From the NCBI GenBank assembly GCA_945878555.1, contig CAMDWI010000009.1, forward strand, positions 1 through 64,000: 64,000 nt of DNA. Direction: 5' to 3'. Below, one piece after another: positions 37,853 to 47,404 of this stretch. Source of the stretch: Klebsiella pneumoniae. Its GTDB lineage: Bacteria; Pseudomonadota; Gammaproteobacteria; Eutrophobiales; Eutrophobiaceae. The translations under genes were made by a program, and so were the position numbers. Numbering within the stretch: position 1 is the stretch's first letter; every line of letters starts with the position of its first letter. The notes below the pieces were generated by a model. It had not been told where the DNA came from. It did not search any database and saw only the letters and a program-made list of their open reading frames with translations.

Positions 37853-38713
37853 CTATTGTTTGTCCCGATAAAACAGCATGGTCAACTGCTCCGAGACAAT
37901 GCCTATAAAAAACACGAGGATGGACGTGGTAAACAGCAGCGCGCTCATATTGGTGAATCTGCCCTGGGTTAAATATACATACAGGTACCAGAGCAGGCCC
38001 GTGGTAAAGATGGCAAAACTAATCGGCGCAAAAAATCTTAACGGACTGTAAAGCGTGCCGATCTTGAAGATGATCAGCAAAAAACGCAGGCCATCGCGCA
38101 ACGGTCTGATATGGCTGGTGCCAATTCTCGGCTGCACGTCCACGCGGACAAAGGCCACGCTATAGCCAGCACGCAGAAATGCCATCGTACTGGTCGTGGG
38201 ATAGGAGAATCCATTCGGCAACAAATGCAGGAATTCGCGGAACCTGTCTGCCCTGGCAACGCGAAAACCGGAGGTTAGATCCGGGATCTTATGGCTGGTG
38301 ATCCAGGACGCCAGCAGGTTATAAATCCGGTTTGCCACGAGTCTGAACAGGCTTGCATGGGCGCTATTCGAGCGCGCCGCCACTACCATGTCATGTCCCT
38401 CATCAATTAGCGGCAGCAATGCTGCAATGTCCTGCGGGGTATGCTGGCCATCGGCATCCATGAACACCAGCACCGCACGGCTGGCCTCGCGCGCCCCGGT
38501 CTTCACCGCTGCACCATTGCCCATCCGGTAGGGCCGGTTGATACAACGAACCTGATGGGTCCTGCACACCTGTTCAGTCTGATCGGTGGATCCGTCATTG
38601 ACCACCAGTATCTCGGCATCCGGATAGAGCCGGGTGAGTTCAGGCAATACCAGCGCCAGTCCTTCTGCCTCATTACAGGCAGGGATGATGATAGACATGT
38701 CTCTTGTATTCAC
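37853..38713 (-). CDS. Family 2 glycosyltransferase with C-terminal membrane helices
   Basis: A 286-residue GT-A enzyme: I-P-A-C-N-E-A-E-G-L at the start, V-N-D-G-S-T-D-Q-T-E and F-M-D-A-D-G-Q-H metal motif, then S-G-F-R-V-A. Two hydrophobic segments near residues 225-275 anchor it, as in polyprenyl-phosphate glucosyl/mannosyl transferases. The start is either GTG 38713 or ATG 38698. It follows the large membrane protein below by 35 bases on the same strand and could supply its lipid-linked sugar. Confidence 0.88.
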   Translation of the reverse strand: MNTRDMSIIIPACNEAEGLALVLPELTRLYPDAEILVVNDGSTDQTEQVCRTHQVRCINRPYRMGNGAAVKTGAREASRAVLVFMDADGQHTPQDIAALLPLIDEGHDMVVAARSNSAHASLFRLVANRIYNLLASWITSHKIPDLTSGFRVARADRFREFLHLLPNGFSYPTTSTMAFLRAGYSVAFVRVDVQPRIGTSHIRPLRDGLRFLLIIFKIGTLYSPLRFFAPISFAIFTTGLLWYLYVYLTQGRFTNMSALLFTTSILVFFIGIVSEQLTMLFYRDKQ

Positions 38714-38748
38714 TATTATATTTCCCGGTTATCTACTGTGATTTTCAG

Positions 38749-40647
38749 TTAACGGCCCGTGCCGGTCTTTTGTAACAAATCCTGTTCGATCGCCTGCAAC
38801 TCATCGCGATAAAACAGCATGTCACCTGGCCGACCTGCAAGCCTGTCTCGAATCTCCTCCATCAGTACAACTGCGGCATCCACCCGCCCCAGTGCCAGCA
38901 GTATTTTCAATTTCAGGATGGTTCGATCCACACTGCCCGAGAGCGCCAGCGCGCCATTGATGTATTGCAGGGCCGCTTCCGGCTGCTGGCGTATCAACGC
39001 CAGGTTCGTCGCCAGATCATACAGCTGTGCCGTTACCGGCTGGAACTGTGTATTTCGTATCAGATTATCCACCAGTGTGGATAAATTGTCCGTTTCCAGT
39101 TGTGTGCAGGAATTCCGGAACCCGAGATAGACTATATTATCCAGTTCACTGATTACACTGCTGCCACGAAACCTTGTTGTTGCAGCAAACTGAAACATAT
39201 CTGTCCATACCTCGGGGGCGATGAGCTGCTTATCATAACAGTTGCTGATGGTAATGGATTTGAGCATCGGGTAGATATCGGCGCTATCGAGTTGGCGCAG
39301 GCTGGCCAGAGCCTGGTTTACCTGGTCACGATCATCCAGGATCAGATTCAGATTTAACCAGTGGTTCTGGGCGCGTTTCGACTGCGGGTGCTGCTGTGCC
39401 CATTGCCAGGCCTGCAACTGTGGCTGGCGCCACAGGTTTACCTCAAGTGCGGTTACCAGCAGAATCGCCACCAGATAGAGTGCTACTGACCCTGTCTGCA
39501 CCTGTTGCATGCGCACAAACTCCGGCAGGCGCTGCAAACCATGACTGACCAGTATGATGATACCCAGCGACGGCAGATAGTTCCTGTGCTCAAAGTAGAG
39601 CTCCAGACCGATAAATGAGGATTCCAGCAGATGACCGGCCAGAAACCAGAGGATGGCAAAACCCGGCACGGGTGCCCGTTTACGGAAAAACAACGCGGCG
39701 ATAAACAGACTGGCCAGCGCCAGCAGGCTGAACAGGGTACGGGGCGGGTTGGTAATGCCGGTAGCGATAGTATAATCATCGTGAAACACTGAAAACGCAC
39801 CGGATACCGGCAGCAGGATCAGTTTCAGATAATCCACCAGTACATTCGCCTCGGTCAGCAGTCGCTGCCCGACGGTAAACTCCCGGATGTCATACGCCCG
39901 GAAAATACCATTGATATCGCGAAACAGATAAACCGTCAGCAGGATGATCGGCAAAATCAATACTGGTAGCAGACGTAGCCGCCAGTCATGAACACGTCGT
40001 GTATCCACCGACGCTGGCAACAAGGTGAACTCCAGCACCAGCAAATACAGTGTCAGCAGGATCCCGCCCTCCTTGCCCAGTATCGCCAGTGACATTGAGA
40101 GATAAACCGCGATACCGGTCAGGATCGCGACGCGATTGAGCGGTCGCTGCAGGTAGGCCTTCCTGCCATGGAGGTAGATGAGGATACCAGTCAGGATGAA
40201 ACTTGCCGACAGCAGCGTCATCCGTTGCACCACGTACAGCACTGTCGTCAAGTGTACCGGATGAATTAACCAGAGAGCTGTGACCAGACAGGCGAACCAG
40301 CGGCTGTGGGTCTGATTGAACAGGTGTGTACAGATCACATACACAAGCACACCGTTGAACAGATGCAGTAACAGATTGATCAGCTTGAACGCAAACGGGT
40401 CCAGTGGCCAGGACGCGTATTGCATTGCAAAACTGAGCAATGATAGTGGTCGCCCGCCGGGCCCGGCGCTGCTGCCGAACAGATAAAATGCCAGGCCTCG
40501 GCCGGGAATTTCAGCCAGATCTTTCAGATTTTCCACATCATCCAGCAGGAACAGACTGTCGAGAGCAGGGTAATAAATGAGACCCGTACCCAACAATATC
40601 GCTGTCAGGATATACAGTGGATTAAACGTACGATGCTGCCCTGTCAT
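38749..40647 (-). CDS. Large polytopic membrane protein with TPR-like C-terminus
   Basis: A 632-residue protein with about eleven membrane helices in its first 430 residues, and a soluble helical C-terminal part of about 200 residues that looks TPR-like. The first loop has F-L-L-D-D-V-E-N-L, an acidic pair typical of GT-C glycosyltransferases and TMTC-type proteins. It lies directly downstream of two pilin genes (but after a strong terminator) and before a polyprenyl-phosphate sugar transferase. It could be a glycan polymerase or an oligosaccharyltransferase acting on pilin; neither can be shown from sequence alone. Confidence 0.6.
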   Translation of the reverse strand: MTGQHRTFNPLYILTAILLGTGLIYYPALDSLFLLDDVENLKDLAEIPGRGLAFYLFGSSAGPGGRPLSLLSFAMQYASWPLDPFAFKLINLLLHLFNGVLVYVICTHLFNQTHSRWFACLVTALWLIHPVHLTTVLYVVQRMTLLSASFILTGILIYLHGRKAYLQRPLNRVAILTGIAVYLSMSLAILGKEGGILLTLYLLVLEFTLLPASVDTRRVHDWRLRLLPVLILPIILLTVYLFRDINGIFRAYDIREFTVGQRLLTEANVLVDYLKLILLPVSGAFSVFHDDYTIATGITNPPRTLFSLLALASLFIAALFFRKRAPVPGFAILWFLAGHLLESSFIGLELYFEHRNYLPSLGIIILVSHGLQRLPEFVRMQQVQTGSVALYLVAILLVTALEVNLWRQPQLQAWQWAQQHPQSKRAQNHWLNLNLILDDRDQVNQALASLRQLDSADIYPMLKSITISNCYDKQLIAPEVWTDMFQFAATTRFRGSSVISELDNIVYLGFRNSCTQLETDNLSTLVDNLIRNTQFQPVTAQLYDLATNLALIRQQPEAALQYINGALALSGSVDRTILKLKILLALGRVDAAVVLMEEIRDRLAGRPGDMLFYRDELQAIEQDLLQKTGTGR

Positions 40648-40661
40648 CAGAAAACCTGTTT

Positions 40662-40692
40662 AAAAAAAAAGGCCACCGAAGTGGCCTTTTTT
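40662..40692 (-). terminator. Rho-independent terminator after pilin 1
   Basis: On the minus strand GGCCAC-TTCG-GTGGCC is followed by nine T residues, a textbook terminator with a UUCG tetraloop, 21 bases after the pilin stop. The + strand also has a T-run on the other side, so it may work in both directions. Confidence 0.92.
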
Positions 40693-40712
40693 CCGGCTAT
40701 TAACCGCTGATA

Positions 40713-41150
40713 TTACTTGCAAGAACCCGGGAGGTACTTGTCTTCCAGGTCGGTAACACCGTTTGCAGATGAACAATCCCAGCTGTTGCCACCATCAGAC
40801 GAAACCAATCCGAATACTGAGTTCTGAATGCCGGCATTTACACCTGTAGCTGCCATTGTCGCATGTATTTCCGGTGCTCCAGCAGTACCGGCCAGAACAA
40901 TACTGGCAACGTATTTACCAGAAGTTGAGGATGTCAGTGACTCGATATCGGTCGGCATTCCGCCCTTGTCTGACAACCACTCGGCCAACGGGGTCTTCAC
41001 ACCGGAGGTCAGCGTCATCGCCTCTGATACCTGGGCGCGTGCGGTGTAGTCCTGGTAGGACGGTATCGCAACAGCGGCCAGAATACCGATAATGGCAACC
41101 ACGATCATCAACTCAATAAGGGTAAAACCAGACTGTACATTGTGTTTCAT
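40713..41150 (-). CDS. pilA: Type IV pilin, PilA-type (pilin 1)
   Basis: A 145-residue prepilin. A short seven-residue leader ends in Q-S-G, cut before [17 protein letters not shown]; the +5 glutamate is present. The C-terminal D-region disulfide pair is C125...C144 (W-D-C-S-S and G-S-C-K). GAGGAG precedes the ATG. A sigma-54-type promoter lies upstream at 41234-41247 and a strong terminator downstream, so it is a single-gene unit. It is the major pilin candidate. Confidence 0.95.
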   Translation of the reverse strand: MKHNVQSGFTLIELMIVVAIIGILAAVAIPSYQDYTARAQVSEAMTLTSGVKTPLAEWLSDKGGMPTDIESLTSSTSGKYVASIVLAGTAGAPEIHATMAATGVNAGIQNSVFGLVSSDGGNSWDCSSANGVTDLEDKYLPGSCK

Positions 41151-41233
41151 ATTAACTATCTCCTCGATTTGTTTTAGGTTTAAACCGCTGACCGGTCATT
41201 AACCGGCACACTGATTTTCACATCAGATACTAT

Positions 41234-41247
41234 GCATCTTGCGTGCC
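41234..41247 (-). promoter_or_regulatory. Sigma-54 promoter of pilin 1
   Basis: On the minus strand A-GGCACG-CAAGA-TGC-AT has the GG and GC dinucleotides exactly ten bases apart, with the consensus GGCACG at -24. Transcription would begin near 41222, about 70 bases before the pilin ATG. PilR, encoded nearby at 42076-43398, is the expected activator. The remaining stretch 41151-41425 has no gene. Confidence 0.75.
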
Positions 41248-41425
41248 TGTTATTTAATATCGGCCTGGATTTTAAAACCTGCACACTTATCTTACTGATA
41301 TTTCTTCAATAATTTAATATTGTCTACCCGCGTCAGCTCAAATCAATACCGTGAAACTGGCAACTCTGACATGAAAATGGCAATTTCACGTCAGAAAGTG
41401 ACAAAAAACGTCAGCTTGTTACCCG

Positions 41426-41848
41426 TTACCGGCAAGTGGTGGGCAGGAGGTTCTGTGGTATCGAGCCGGTGTTACACAGCCAGATATTACCGCCATCTGT
41501 AGAAGACAGGATAAATGTTTGCCCCTGTAAATCTGCGCTGACGCCGGTCATCCTCATTGTCGCAGTAATAACAGGTGCGGATACTGATCCGCTGATTACT
41601 ACTGTGTCTACGTATTTTCCGCTCGTAGAGTCTGTCAATGATGCAATATCATTCGGGTAATTGCCCCGGCCATTCATCCACTCCAGTAACGGGGCTTTGA
41701 CACCGGATGCCAGCGTCATTGCTTCGGACACCTGGGCGCGACCGGTATATTCCTGGTAGGAAGGTATCGCGATAGCCGCCAGAATACCGATAATGGCGAC
41801 CACTATCATCAGTTCTATCAGGGTAAAACCGGCTTGTTTGCTTTTCAT
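41426..41848 (-). CDS. Type IV pilin (pilin 2)
   Basis: A 140-residue prepilin with leader M-K-S-K-Q-A-G cut before F-T-L-I-E-L-M, and the same hydrophobic N-terminal helix as pilin 1. Its C-terminus has the disulfide pair (W-L-C-N-T-G and T-T-C-R). The two mature proteins are similar through the first 60 residues and differ after that. GAGGTTAC precedes the ATG at 41848; the upstream ATG at 41938 lies in the promoter. It has its own sigma-54-type promoter. Confidence 0.93.
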   Translation of the reverse strand: MKSKQAGFTLIELMIVVAIIGILAAIAIPSYQEYTGRAQVSEAMTLASGVKAPLLEWMNGRGNYPNDIASLTDSTSGKYVDTVVISGSVSAPVITATMRMTGVSADLQGQTFILSSTDGGNIWLCNTGSIPQNLLPTTCR

Positions 41849-41946
41849 CTTTGTAACCTCGGTTGTTTTTGTGAGCAGGCCGACCCGATTACAGTGGCGC
41901 TCTACTCGCAAATTATGAAATGAACAGGTAATTTCCAAAATACCAT

Positions 41947-41960
41947 GCAGTTTTCATTCC
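41947..41960 (-). promoter_or_regulatory. Sigma-54 promoter of pilin 2
   Basis: Minus strand A-GGAATG-AAAAC-TGC-ATGG: GG and GC are ten bases apart; the -24 box matches less well than that of pilin 1. Predicted start near 41935, about 87 bases before the ATG. Confidence 0.6.
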
Positions 41961-42075
41961 TGATCTTTACACATCTCAATAAATCATTACACCCGGACAT
42001 TAACAATGTGAAAATAATTGTAAATATTCAGATTCCGCCTACCTGAAGTTTCAGTAAAGGCACAATCATCCTGCA

Positions 42076-43398
42076 TCAGGATATGCCCAGCTTTTCCAGA
42101 CGATAGCGTAGAGCCCTGAAACTGATACCGAGCAGTTTCGCAGCAGCGGTCTTGTTCCACCGGGTATGTTCCAGTGCGGCAATGATTTTGCCCCGTTCCA
42201 GCTGGTCCAGTGCAGAATCAAGCTCGCTTCCAGCATCCGGATCCTCTGTCTGCTTATAAGTGTTGGTAGCAGCCAAAAGCAGATCTGCCTGGTCGATGCG
42301 ATCTTTTTCACACAAGGTCACGGCCCGCTGGATGATATTTTCCAGTTCCCGGACATTACCTGGAAATCCATAACCGGTTAAAGCGTGCATCGCCTGATCG
42401 GTAAAGCCGGTAACCGGACTGTGGCTGTCACGGATGATACCTTCAATAATGTGGTTCGCAATCAGTGCGATATCGCCCTTGCGTTCGCGCAATGGCGGAA
42501 CGTCCAGTTCGATCACATTGATACGGTAATACAAATCCTGGCGAAATGTTCCTGACTCCACAAGTTCAGCAAGGTCCTTATGGGTAGCGCTGAGGATCCT
42601 GACATCGACCGGGATTTCTTTTTGTGAACCGACAGGTCGTATTGTCTTTTCCTGTATGGCCCGCAGTAATTTCACCTGCATGCCCAGCGGCAACTCGGCC
42701 ACCTCGTCAAGAAACAAGGTGCCACCGTGGGCGGCCTGGAACAGTCCATCCTTGTCTGCGATTGCACCGGTGAAACTGCCCCTGACATGTCCGAAAAACT
42801 CACTCTCCATCAAATCATGCGGAATGGCACCACAATTGACCGGCACAAAGGTGGCAGCGGCCCTGGGTCCCTGATCATGAATCATCCGGGCCACCAGTTC
42901 CTTGCCTACACCGGACTCACCACTGATATATATCGGTGCCTGGCTGCGAGCCAGTTTTGCGATCTTTTTACGGATGTCCTGGATGACCTCGCTGTCACCT
43001 ATCAGGCGTTTGCCGGATTCATTCTTGCTACCGGATAATTTCAGTGCGTTATCAATCAGTGTGCGCAAACGGGACAAATCGACCGGTTTGGTCAGAAAAT
43101 CAAAAGCACCCAACTTCAGCGCCTGGATCGCCGTCTCGATACTGCCGTGTGCGGTTATGATGGCCACCGGGATCTGCGGATAGTTTTCCTGGAAATAGCG
43201 GACAAACTCGACCCCGTCACCGTCGGGCAGGCGCATATCGGTCAGACAGAGATCAAACCGGTGTTGTGACAGCATTTTACGGGCGCTGGCCAGATTACCA
43301 GCAGTCTGGCAGTCCACATTCATACGGCTCAGCGTAATTCTCAGCAGTTCGAGGATGTCTGGTTCATCATCAATGATCAGTGCGGTATGCCGGGACAT
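42076..43398 (-). CDS. pilR: Sigma-54-dependent response regulator PilR
   Basis: A 440-residue NtrC-family activator: receiver domain (phospho-acceptor Asp in L-T-D-M-R-L-P-D), AAA+ domain with Walker A G-E-S-G-V-G-K-E-L and the sigma-54-contact loop G-S-F-T-G-A, and a C-terminal Fis-type helix-turn-helix (A-A-A-K-L-L-G-I-S-F-R-A-L). It activates pilin transcription. It overlaps pilS by one base and lies directly upstream of both pilin genes, each with a sigma-54-type promoter. Confidence 0.95.
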   Translation of the reverse strand: MSRHTALIIDDEPDILELLRITLSRMNVDCQTAGNLASARKMLSQHRFDLCLTDMRLPDGDGVEFVRYFQENYPQIPVAIITAHGSIETAIQALKLGAFDFLTKPVDLSRLRTLIDNALKLSGSKNESGKRLIGDSEVIQDIRKKIAKLARSQAPIYISGESGVGKELVARMIHDQGPRAAATFVPVNCGAIPHDLMESEFFGHVRGSFTGAIADKDGLFQAAHGGTLFLDEVAELPLGMQVKLLRAIQEKTIRPVGSQKEIPVDVRILSATHKDLAELVESGTFRQDLYYRINVIELDVPPLRERKGDIALIANHIIEGIIRDSHSPVTGFTDQAMHALTGYGFPGNVRELENIIQRAVTLCEKDRIDQADLLLAATNTYKQTEDPDAGSELDSALDQLERGKIIAALEHTRWNKTAAAKLLGISFRALRYRLEKLGIS

Positions 43399-45005
43399 TA
43401 ATATATAACCTGTTTTCGTTCAGGATGGGAAAAGTTGATACGGAAACAACATCCCTCCGGGGTATTGTAATACAGATTCAGTGTCGCCTGGTTGGCCTCG
43501 CACAACTCTCTGGAGATAAACAGACCAAGGCCGGTACCCCGGGTCTCGGTCGTAATAAACGGTTCAAATAACTGTTCCATTATATCGGCAGCGATACCTG
43601 TCCCTTGATCCATAATATCGACATACGGTCGTTGAGTATCCGGATGCACACTGCAACAGATCTCCAGCCAGGGCCTCTTGCGACTATAGCGTATCCCGTT
43701 CTCGCAGATATTCCACATCACCTGATAAAACTGACTGGCATCCATATTGGCAGAGATATTATCGGCTGACGCAACAAAGCGAATATCGCCGTCCTCCATA
43801 TGATATCTGGACTTTAGCTCATCAATGAACCGGGTCAGCCACTGCACCAGATTGATCGTCACCAGGACCGGACGTTCACGCCGACTGATACGCATTACAT
43901 TTTCGATGATGCTGTTAACACGGACCGACTGTTCGTTGATAATGGTTGTCAACCGGCGTTCCTCGTCATTCAGCAACTCGGACTCGGACAATAACTGAGC
44001 GGCGTGGCTAATCGCCCCCAGCGGATTGCGGACTTCATGGGCAATACTGGCAGTAAGTCGGCCCAATGAGGCCAGTTTCAATAGCTGTGCCTGTTGGCGG
44101 AGTCTGGACACATCATCGAGAAATACGAGAATTTCGATTTCATTCCCCAGTGTCAGCCGACTCAGGGACACCTGGATATCAATCGCAGCGGCGGCGGCCT
44201 TGATAATAAATGTAGTCCCACCCCGGCCTTCCAGCCAGTCTGCTATGGCCTGCCTGAGTACGGGGGCGGCCTGTTCCATGCTGTTCATGTTCTCCCGATC
44301 CGTTACACCCAGCAGGTTTCTGGCCGATTCATTAAATAGCCTGATGTTAAACCGGCTGTCGAGCACAATAATGCCGGACTGCAAGCGCTGTACGATATGT
44401 TCATTTAACTTGCCGAGGTTCTCCAGATCGACTGCCCGTTTTTCGGCCAACGCCTCGGACAACTCCACCTTGCGCGCCAGGGCGTGGCCGATAAAGGCGG
44501 TCACAAAATAGGTCACCCCCAGAAATCCGGCATGAATATAGTTCGGGGACGGGCGATCCATCGCCAGCTGAAAATATACCTCGTGACCCAGCACCGCGAT
44601 GGTGGCAATGGCCGCAAAGAAAAAACCGATGCGTCCGGGGATAAGAATACTGCCACCGGCTATCGCTATAACCATCAGCATGCCAAAACCACTGTTCAGA
44701 CCCGAGCTGGAATAGATAAATGCCGAAATCAGGACAATATCGAGCAATACCTGCCCGCTGACCTGGAATATAAAGGACGGGCGGCGCAGCCGGATAAACA
44801 TCTGGGCTGAAACAGACAAAAACAGGTAAATATGGGATGCAACTGCAAATGTTAGCGGATCGTACTGACCCAGTGGCTCCGGCAGTTGCCCTATCCAGAA
44901 AAGCGCCACAAACAGGAAGGCAATCAGAAACCGGTACAAATTATAATAAGTCAGCGCCTTCCACGAGGTGGCAGCAGTGTATCTGGCGACTGTTCTGGCA
45001 TTCAT
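43398..45005 (-). CDS. pilS: Sensor histidine kinase PilS
   Basis: A 535-residue kinase with six N-terminal membrane helices (about 25-190), a PAS domain (about 205-305), a dimerisation domain with the phospho-acceptor in S-I-A-H-E-V-R-N-P-L-G-A-I-S-H, and an ATPase domain with G-T-G-L-G-L-F. It senses pilin level in the membrane and phosphorylates PilR. The start ATG at 45005 is chosen over a TTG at 45014. The 45015-45279 region upstream is divergent from sucC and holds no gene. Confidence 0.94.
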   Translation of the reverse strand: MNARTVARYTAATSWKALTYYNLYRFLIAFLFVALFWIGQLPEPLGQYDPLTFAVASHIYLFLSVSAQMFIRLRRPSFIFQVSGQVLLDIVLISAFIYSSSGLNSGFGMLMVIAIAGGSILIPGRIGFFFAAIATIAVLGHEVYFQLAMDRPSPNYIHAGFLGVTYFVTAFIGHALARKVELSEALAEKRAVDLENLGKLNEHIVQRLQSGIIVLDSRFNIRLFNESARNLLGVTDRENMNSMEQAAPVLRQAIADWLEGRGGTTFIIKAAAAAIDIQVSLSRLTLGNEIEILVFLDDVSRLRQQAQLLKLASLGRLTASIAHEVRNPLGAISHAAQLLSESELLNDEERRLTTIINEQSVRVNSIIENVMRISRRERPVLVTINLVQWLTRFIDELKSRYHMEDGDIRFVASADNISANMDASQFYQVMWNICENGIRYSRKRPWLEICCSVHPDTQRPYVDIMDQGTGIAADIMEQLFEPFITTETRGTGLGLFISRELCEANQATLNLYYNTPEGCCFRINFSHPERKQVIY

Positions 45006-45279
45006 ATTGGTCAACGGCTGTGCAGAGTCATGGCCGGTTATTGTCCACGAATTGCTGTGGGATGGTAAGTCTGCAGGTCAAATTATCCCGCGCAAGGCCT
45101 GATCCCCGGGCAAAAAGGCAGATTAGCCACTTTAGCGATAAATAATCGACAGATTTCTAGGCAATTTGCGGTTAATTGTTTAGAATTCCGCAGTTGTTGC
45201 AAGACAGCATGGCTGGTCTTCCTCCATGCACGCAGTTCCGTATGATGTTTAAACAAACCAGATAAAAAAAGGGATCAAA

Positions 45280-46449
45280 ATGAATCTTCACGAATACCAG
45301 GCAAAACTTTTGTTCAAGGAATATGGTATTCCCGTCTCTCCCGGATTACCTGCAAATTCAGTTGAAGAAGCGGTGAAAAATGCGGTGACACTGGGCGGGA
45401 ATGGCTGGGTGGTCAAGGCACAGGTCCACGCAGGTGGCAGGGGCAAGGCCGGCGGCGTCAAACTGGCCCACACCATGGACCAGGTAAAGGAATATTCACA
45501 GGGTATGCTCGGCAAACGCCTGGTTACCACTCAGTCCGGACCCGAAGGCAACCCGGTCAATTGCGTACTGATACAGACGATGTCCGACATCGAATCCGAG
45601 TTGTATCTCGGCATGCTGGTTGATCGCGGCAAACGCCGGATTGTAGTAATGGGCTCCCGGGCCGGTGGTATGGATATCGAAGAGGTCGCCCAACACGAAC
45701 CGGAAAAGATCTTTACCTTCTTCGTTGATCCGATCATGGGCCTGCAGGACTTCCAGAGCCGCAAGATGGGATTTGAGCTGGCGTTGAATGACAAGCAGAT
45801 TAAACAACTGACCGTCACACTGCGTGGTCTCTACAAACTGTTCATTGAAAAAGACCTCAGTCTGGTCGAGATCAATCCGCTGATCATCACCAAAACCGGT
45901 GATATTGAAGCACTTGATGGCAAGGTCACGGTTGACGACAGTGCAATGTACCGTCAGGCCGGTCTGGAAAAATGGCGCGATGAATCGCAGGAAAACGAGA
46001 TGGAAAACATCGCCAAGCGCTTTGACCTGAACTACGTTGCGCTGGATGGCAACATAGCCTGTATGGTCAACGGTGCTGGTCTGGCAATGGCGACGATGGA
46101 TATCATCAAACTACACGGTGGCGAACCGGCCAACTTCCTCGACGTGGGCGGTGGCGCAACCAAGGAGCGTGTGGCCGAGGCATTCAAGCTGATTGTGTCT
46201 GACAAGAAGGTCAAGGCAATCCTGGTCAATATCTTCGGTGGTATCGTTCGTTGTGACCTGATTGCGGAAGGCATTATCAATGCCGTCAAGGAAGTCGGCG
46301 TCAACGTCCCTGTTGTTGTAAGGTTGCAGGGCACGAAGGTAAATGAAGGTAAGGATCTGTTAAACAAAAGTGGCCTGAAAATCATATCTGCAGATGACCT
46401 CACGGATGCTGCAAACAAGGTTGTAGCCGCATCGAAGGGAGGAAATTAA
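45280..46449 (+). CDS. sucC: Succinyl-CoA synthetase beta subunit
   Basis: A 389-residue subunit with an ATP-grasp domain ([12 protein letters not shown] at the start; [16 protein letters not shown]) and a C-terminal CoA-ligase domain. Makes succinate, CoA and ATP from succinyl-CoA in the TCA cycle. AGGGAT precedes the ATG. Length equals that of E. coli SucC. Confidence 0.97.
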   Translation: MNLHEYQAKLLFKEYGIPVSPGLPANSVEEAVKNAVTLGGNGWVVKAQVHAGGRGKAGGVKLAHTMDQVKEYSQGMLGKRLVTTQSGPEGNPVNCVLIQTMSDIESELYLGMLVDRGKRRIVVMGSRAGGMDIEEVAQHEPEKIFTFFVDPIMGLQDFQSRKMGFELALNDKQIKQLTVTLRGLYKLFIEKDLSLVEINPLIITKTGDIEALDGKVTVDDSAMYRQAGLEKWRDESQENEMENIAKRFDLNYVALDGNIACMVNGAGLAMATMDIIKLHGGEPANFLDVGGGATKERVAEAFKLIVSDKKVKAILVNIFGGIVRCDLIAEGIINAVKEVGVNVPVVVRLQGTKVNEGKDLLNKSGLKIISADDLTDAANKVVAASKGGN

Positions 46450-46451
46450 TC

Positions 46452-47324
46452 ATGGCCGTATTGGTAGATAAAAACACCCGTCTGATCGTCCAGGGGTTTA
46501 CCGGCAAGCAGGGCACATTCCACGCCGAACAGGCAATAGAATACGGCACCCAGGTTGTCGGTGGTGTAACACCAGGCCGCGGTGGCGAGAAACATCTGGA
46601 TCGTCCGGTATTCAACACGGTTGCCGATGCCGTCAAGGGCACTGATGCAGATGCGAGCATGATCATGGTCCCTGCCGCGTTTGCTGCCGAGGCCATTACC
46701 GAGGCAGCCGATGCCGGTATCAAGCTTATTGTCTGTATCACCGAGGGTATCCCGGTTCTGGACATGTTGAAGGTCCGTGCAACGCTGGAGAGATATCCGG
46801 ATACCCGCCTGATTGGACCTAACTGTCCCGGCATCATTACCCCGGGACAATGCAAGATCGGCATTATGCCGGGCAGCATCCACAAGGCCGGCAGCATCGG
46901 CATTGTGTCCCGCTCCGGTACGCTGACCTATGAGGCAGTGCATCAGACGACCAATGCCGGCCTTGGCCAGAGTACCTGTATCGGTATCGGTGGTGACCCC
47001 ATCCATGGTATGAACTTCGTGGACTGTCTGGCGCTGTTCCAGAATGACCCTGATACTAAAGGCATTATCATGGTTGGTGAGATCGGTGGTTCAGCCGAAG
47101 AAGAGGCTGCGCGGTATATCAAGGCACATGTGACCAAGCCAGTCGTCGGTTATATCGCCGGTGTAACGGCACCTCCGGGCAAGCGTATGGGCCATGCCGG
47201 AGCCATCATTTCCGGTGGCAAGGGTACGGCGGATGATAAATACGCCGCGCTCGAAGCCGCCGGCGTAAAGACAGTCAGGTCACCTGCTGTACTTGGCAGC
47301 ACACTGCTGGTCGCAATGAAGTAA
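46452..47324 (+). CDS. sucD: Succinyl-CoA synthetase alpha subunit
   Basis: A 290-residue subunit. Rossmann CoA-binding part with [10 protein letters not shown]; the phosphorylated histidine is in G-H-A-G-A-I. It starts two bases after sucC, so the two subunits are made together. A 12-base-pair hairpin follows. Confidence 0.97.
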   Translation: MAVLVDKNTRLIVQGFTGKQGTFHAEQAIEYGTQVVGGVTPGRGGEKHLDRPVFNTVADAVKGTDADASMIMVPAAFAAEAITEAADAGIKLIVCITEGIPVLDMLKVRATLERYPDTRLIGPNCPGIITPGQCKIGIMPGSIHKAGSIGIVSRSGTLTYEAVHQTTNAGLGQSTCIGIGGDPIHGMNFVDCLALFQNDPDTKGIIMVGEIGGSAEEEAARYIKAHVTKPVVGYIAGVTAPPGKRMGHAGAIISGGKGTADDKYAALEAAGVKTVRSPAVLGSTLLVAMK

Positions 47325-47332
47325 AACTCATA

Positions 47333-47379
47333 CAGACCGGAATGTACGGGTCCGCCTTGGATACCGTCATTCCGGTCTG
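47333..47379 (+). terminator. Long hairpin after sucD
   Basis: CAGACCGGAATG and CATTCCGGTCTG are perfect 12-base arms separated by 23 bases, starting eight bases after the sucD stop. No T-tract. It is probably an mRNA end or stabiliser before nadE. Confidence 0.6.
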
Positions 47380-47404
47380 GTTCCGGGGGGCGTGACGAAA
47401 CAGA

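Noticed and set aside
24786-40647. Idea that the glycan region is a genomic island with mobile elements
   Set aside because: No integrase, transposase, tRNA gene or flanking direct repeat is visible, and only the WecB-like gene looks different in composition.
41320-41410. Repeated TGAAAnTGGCAAnT motif on the plus strand, examined as a further sigma-54 promoter
   Set aside because: GG is not followed by GC after ten bases in either copy, so it does not meet the sigma-54 rule; probably chance similarity.
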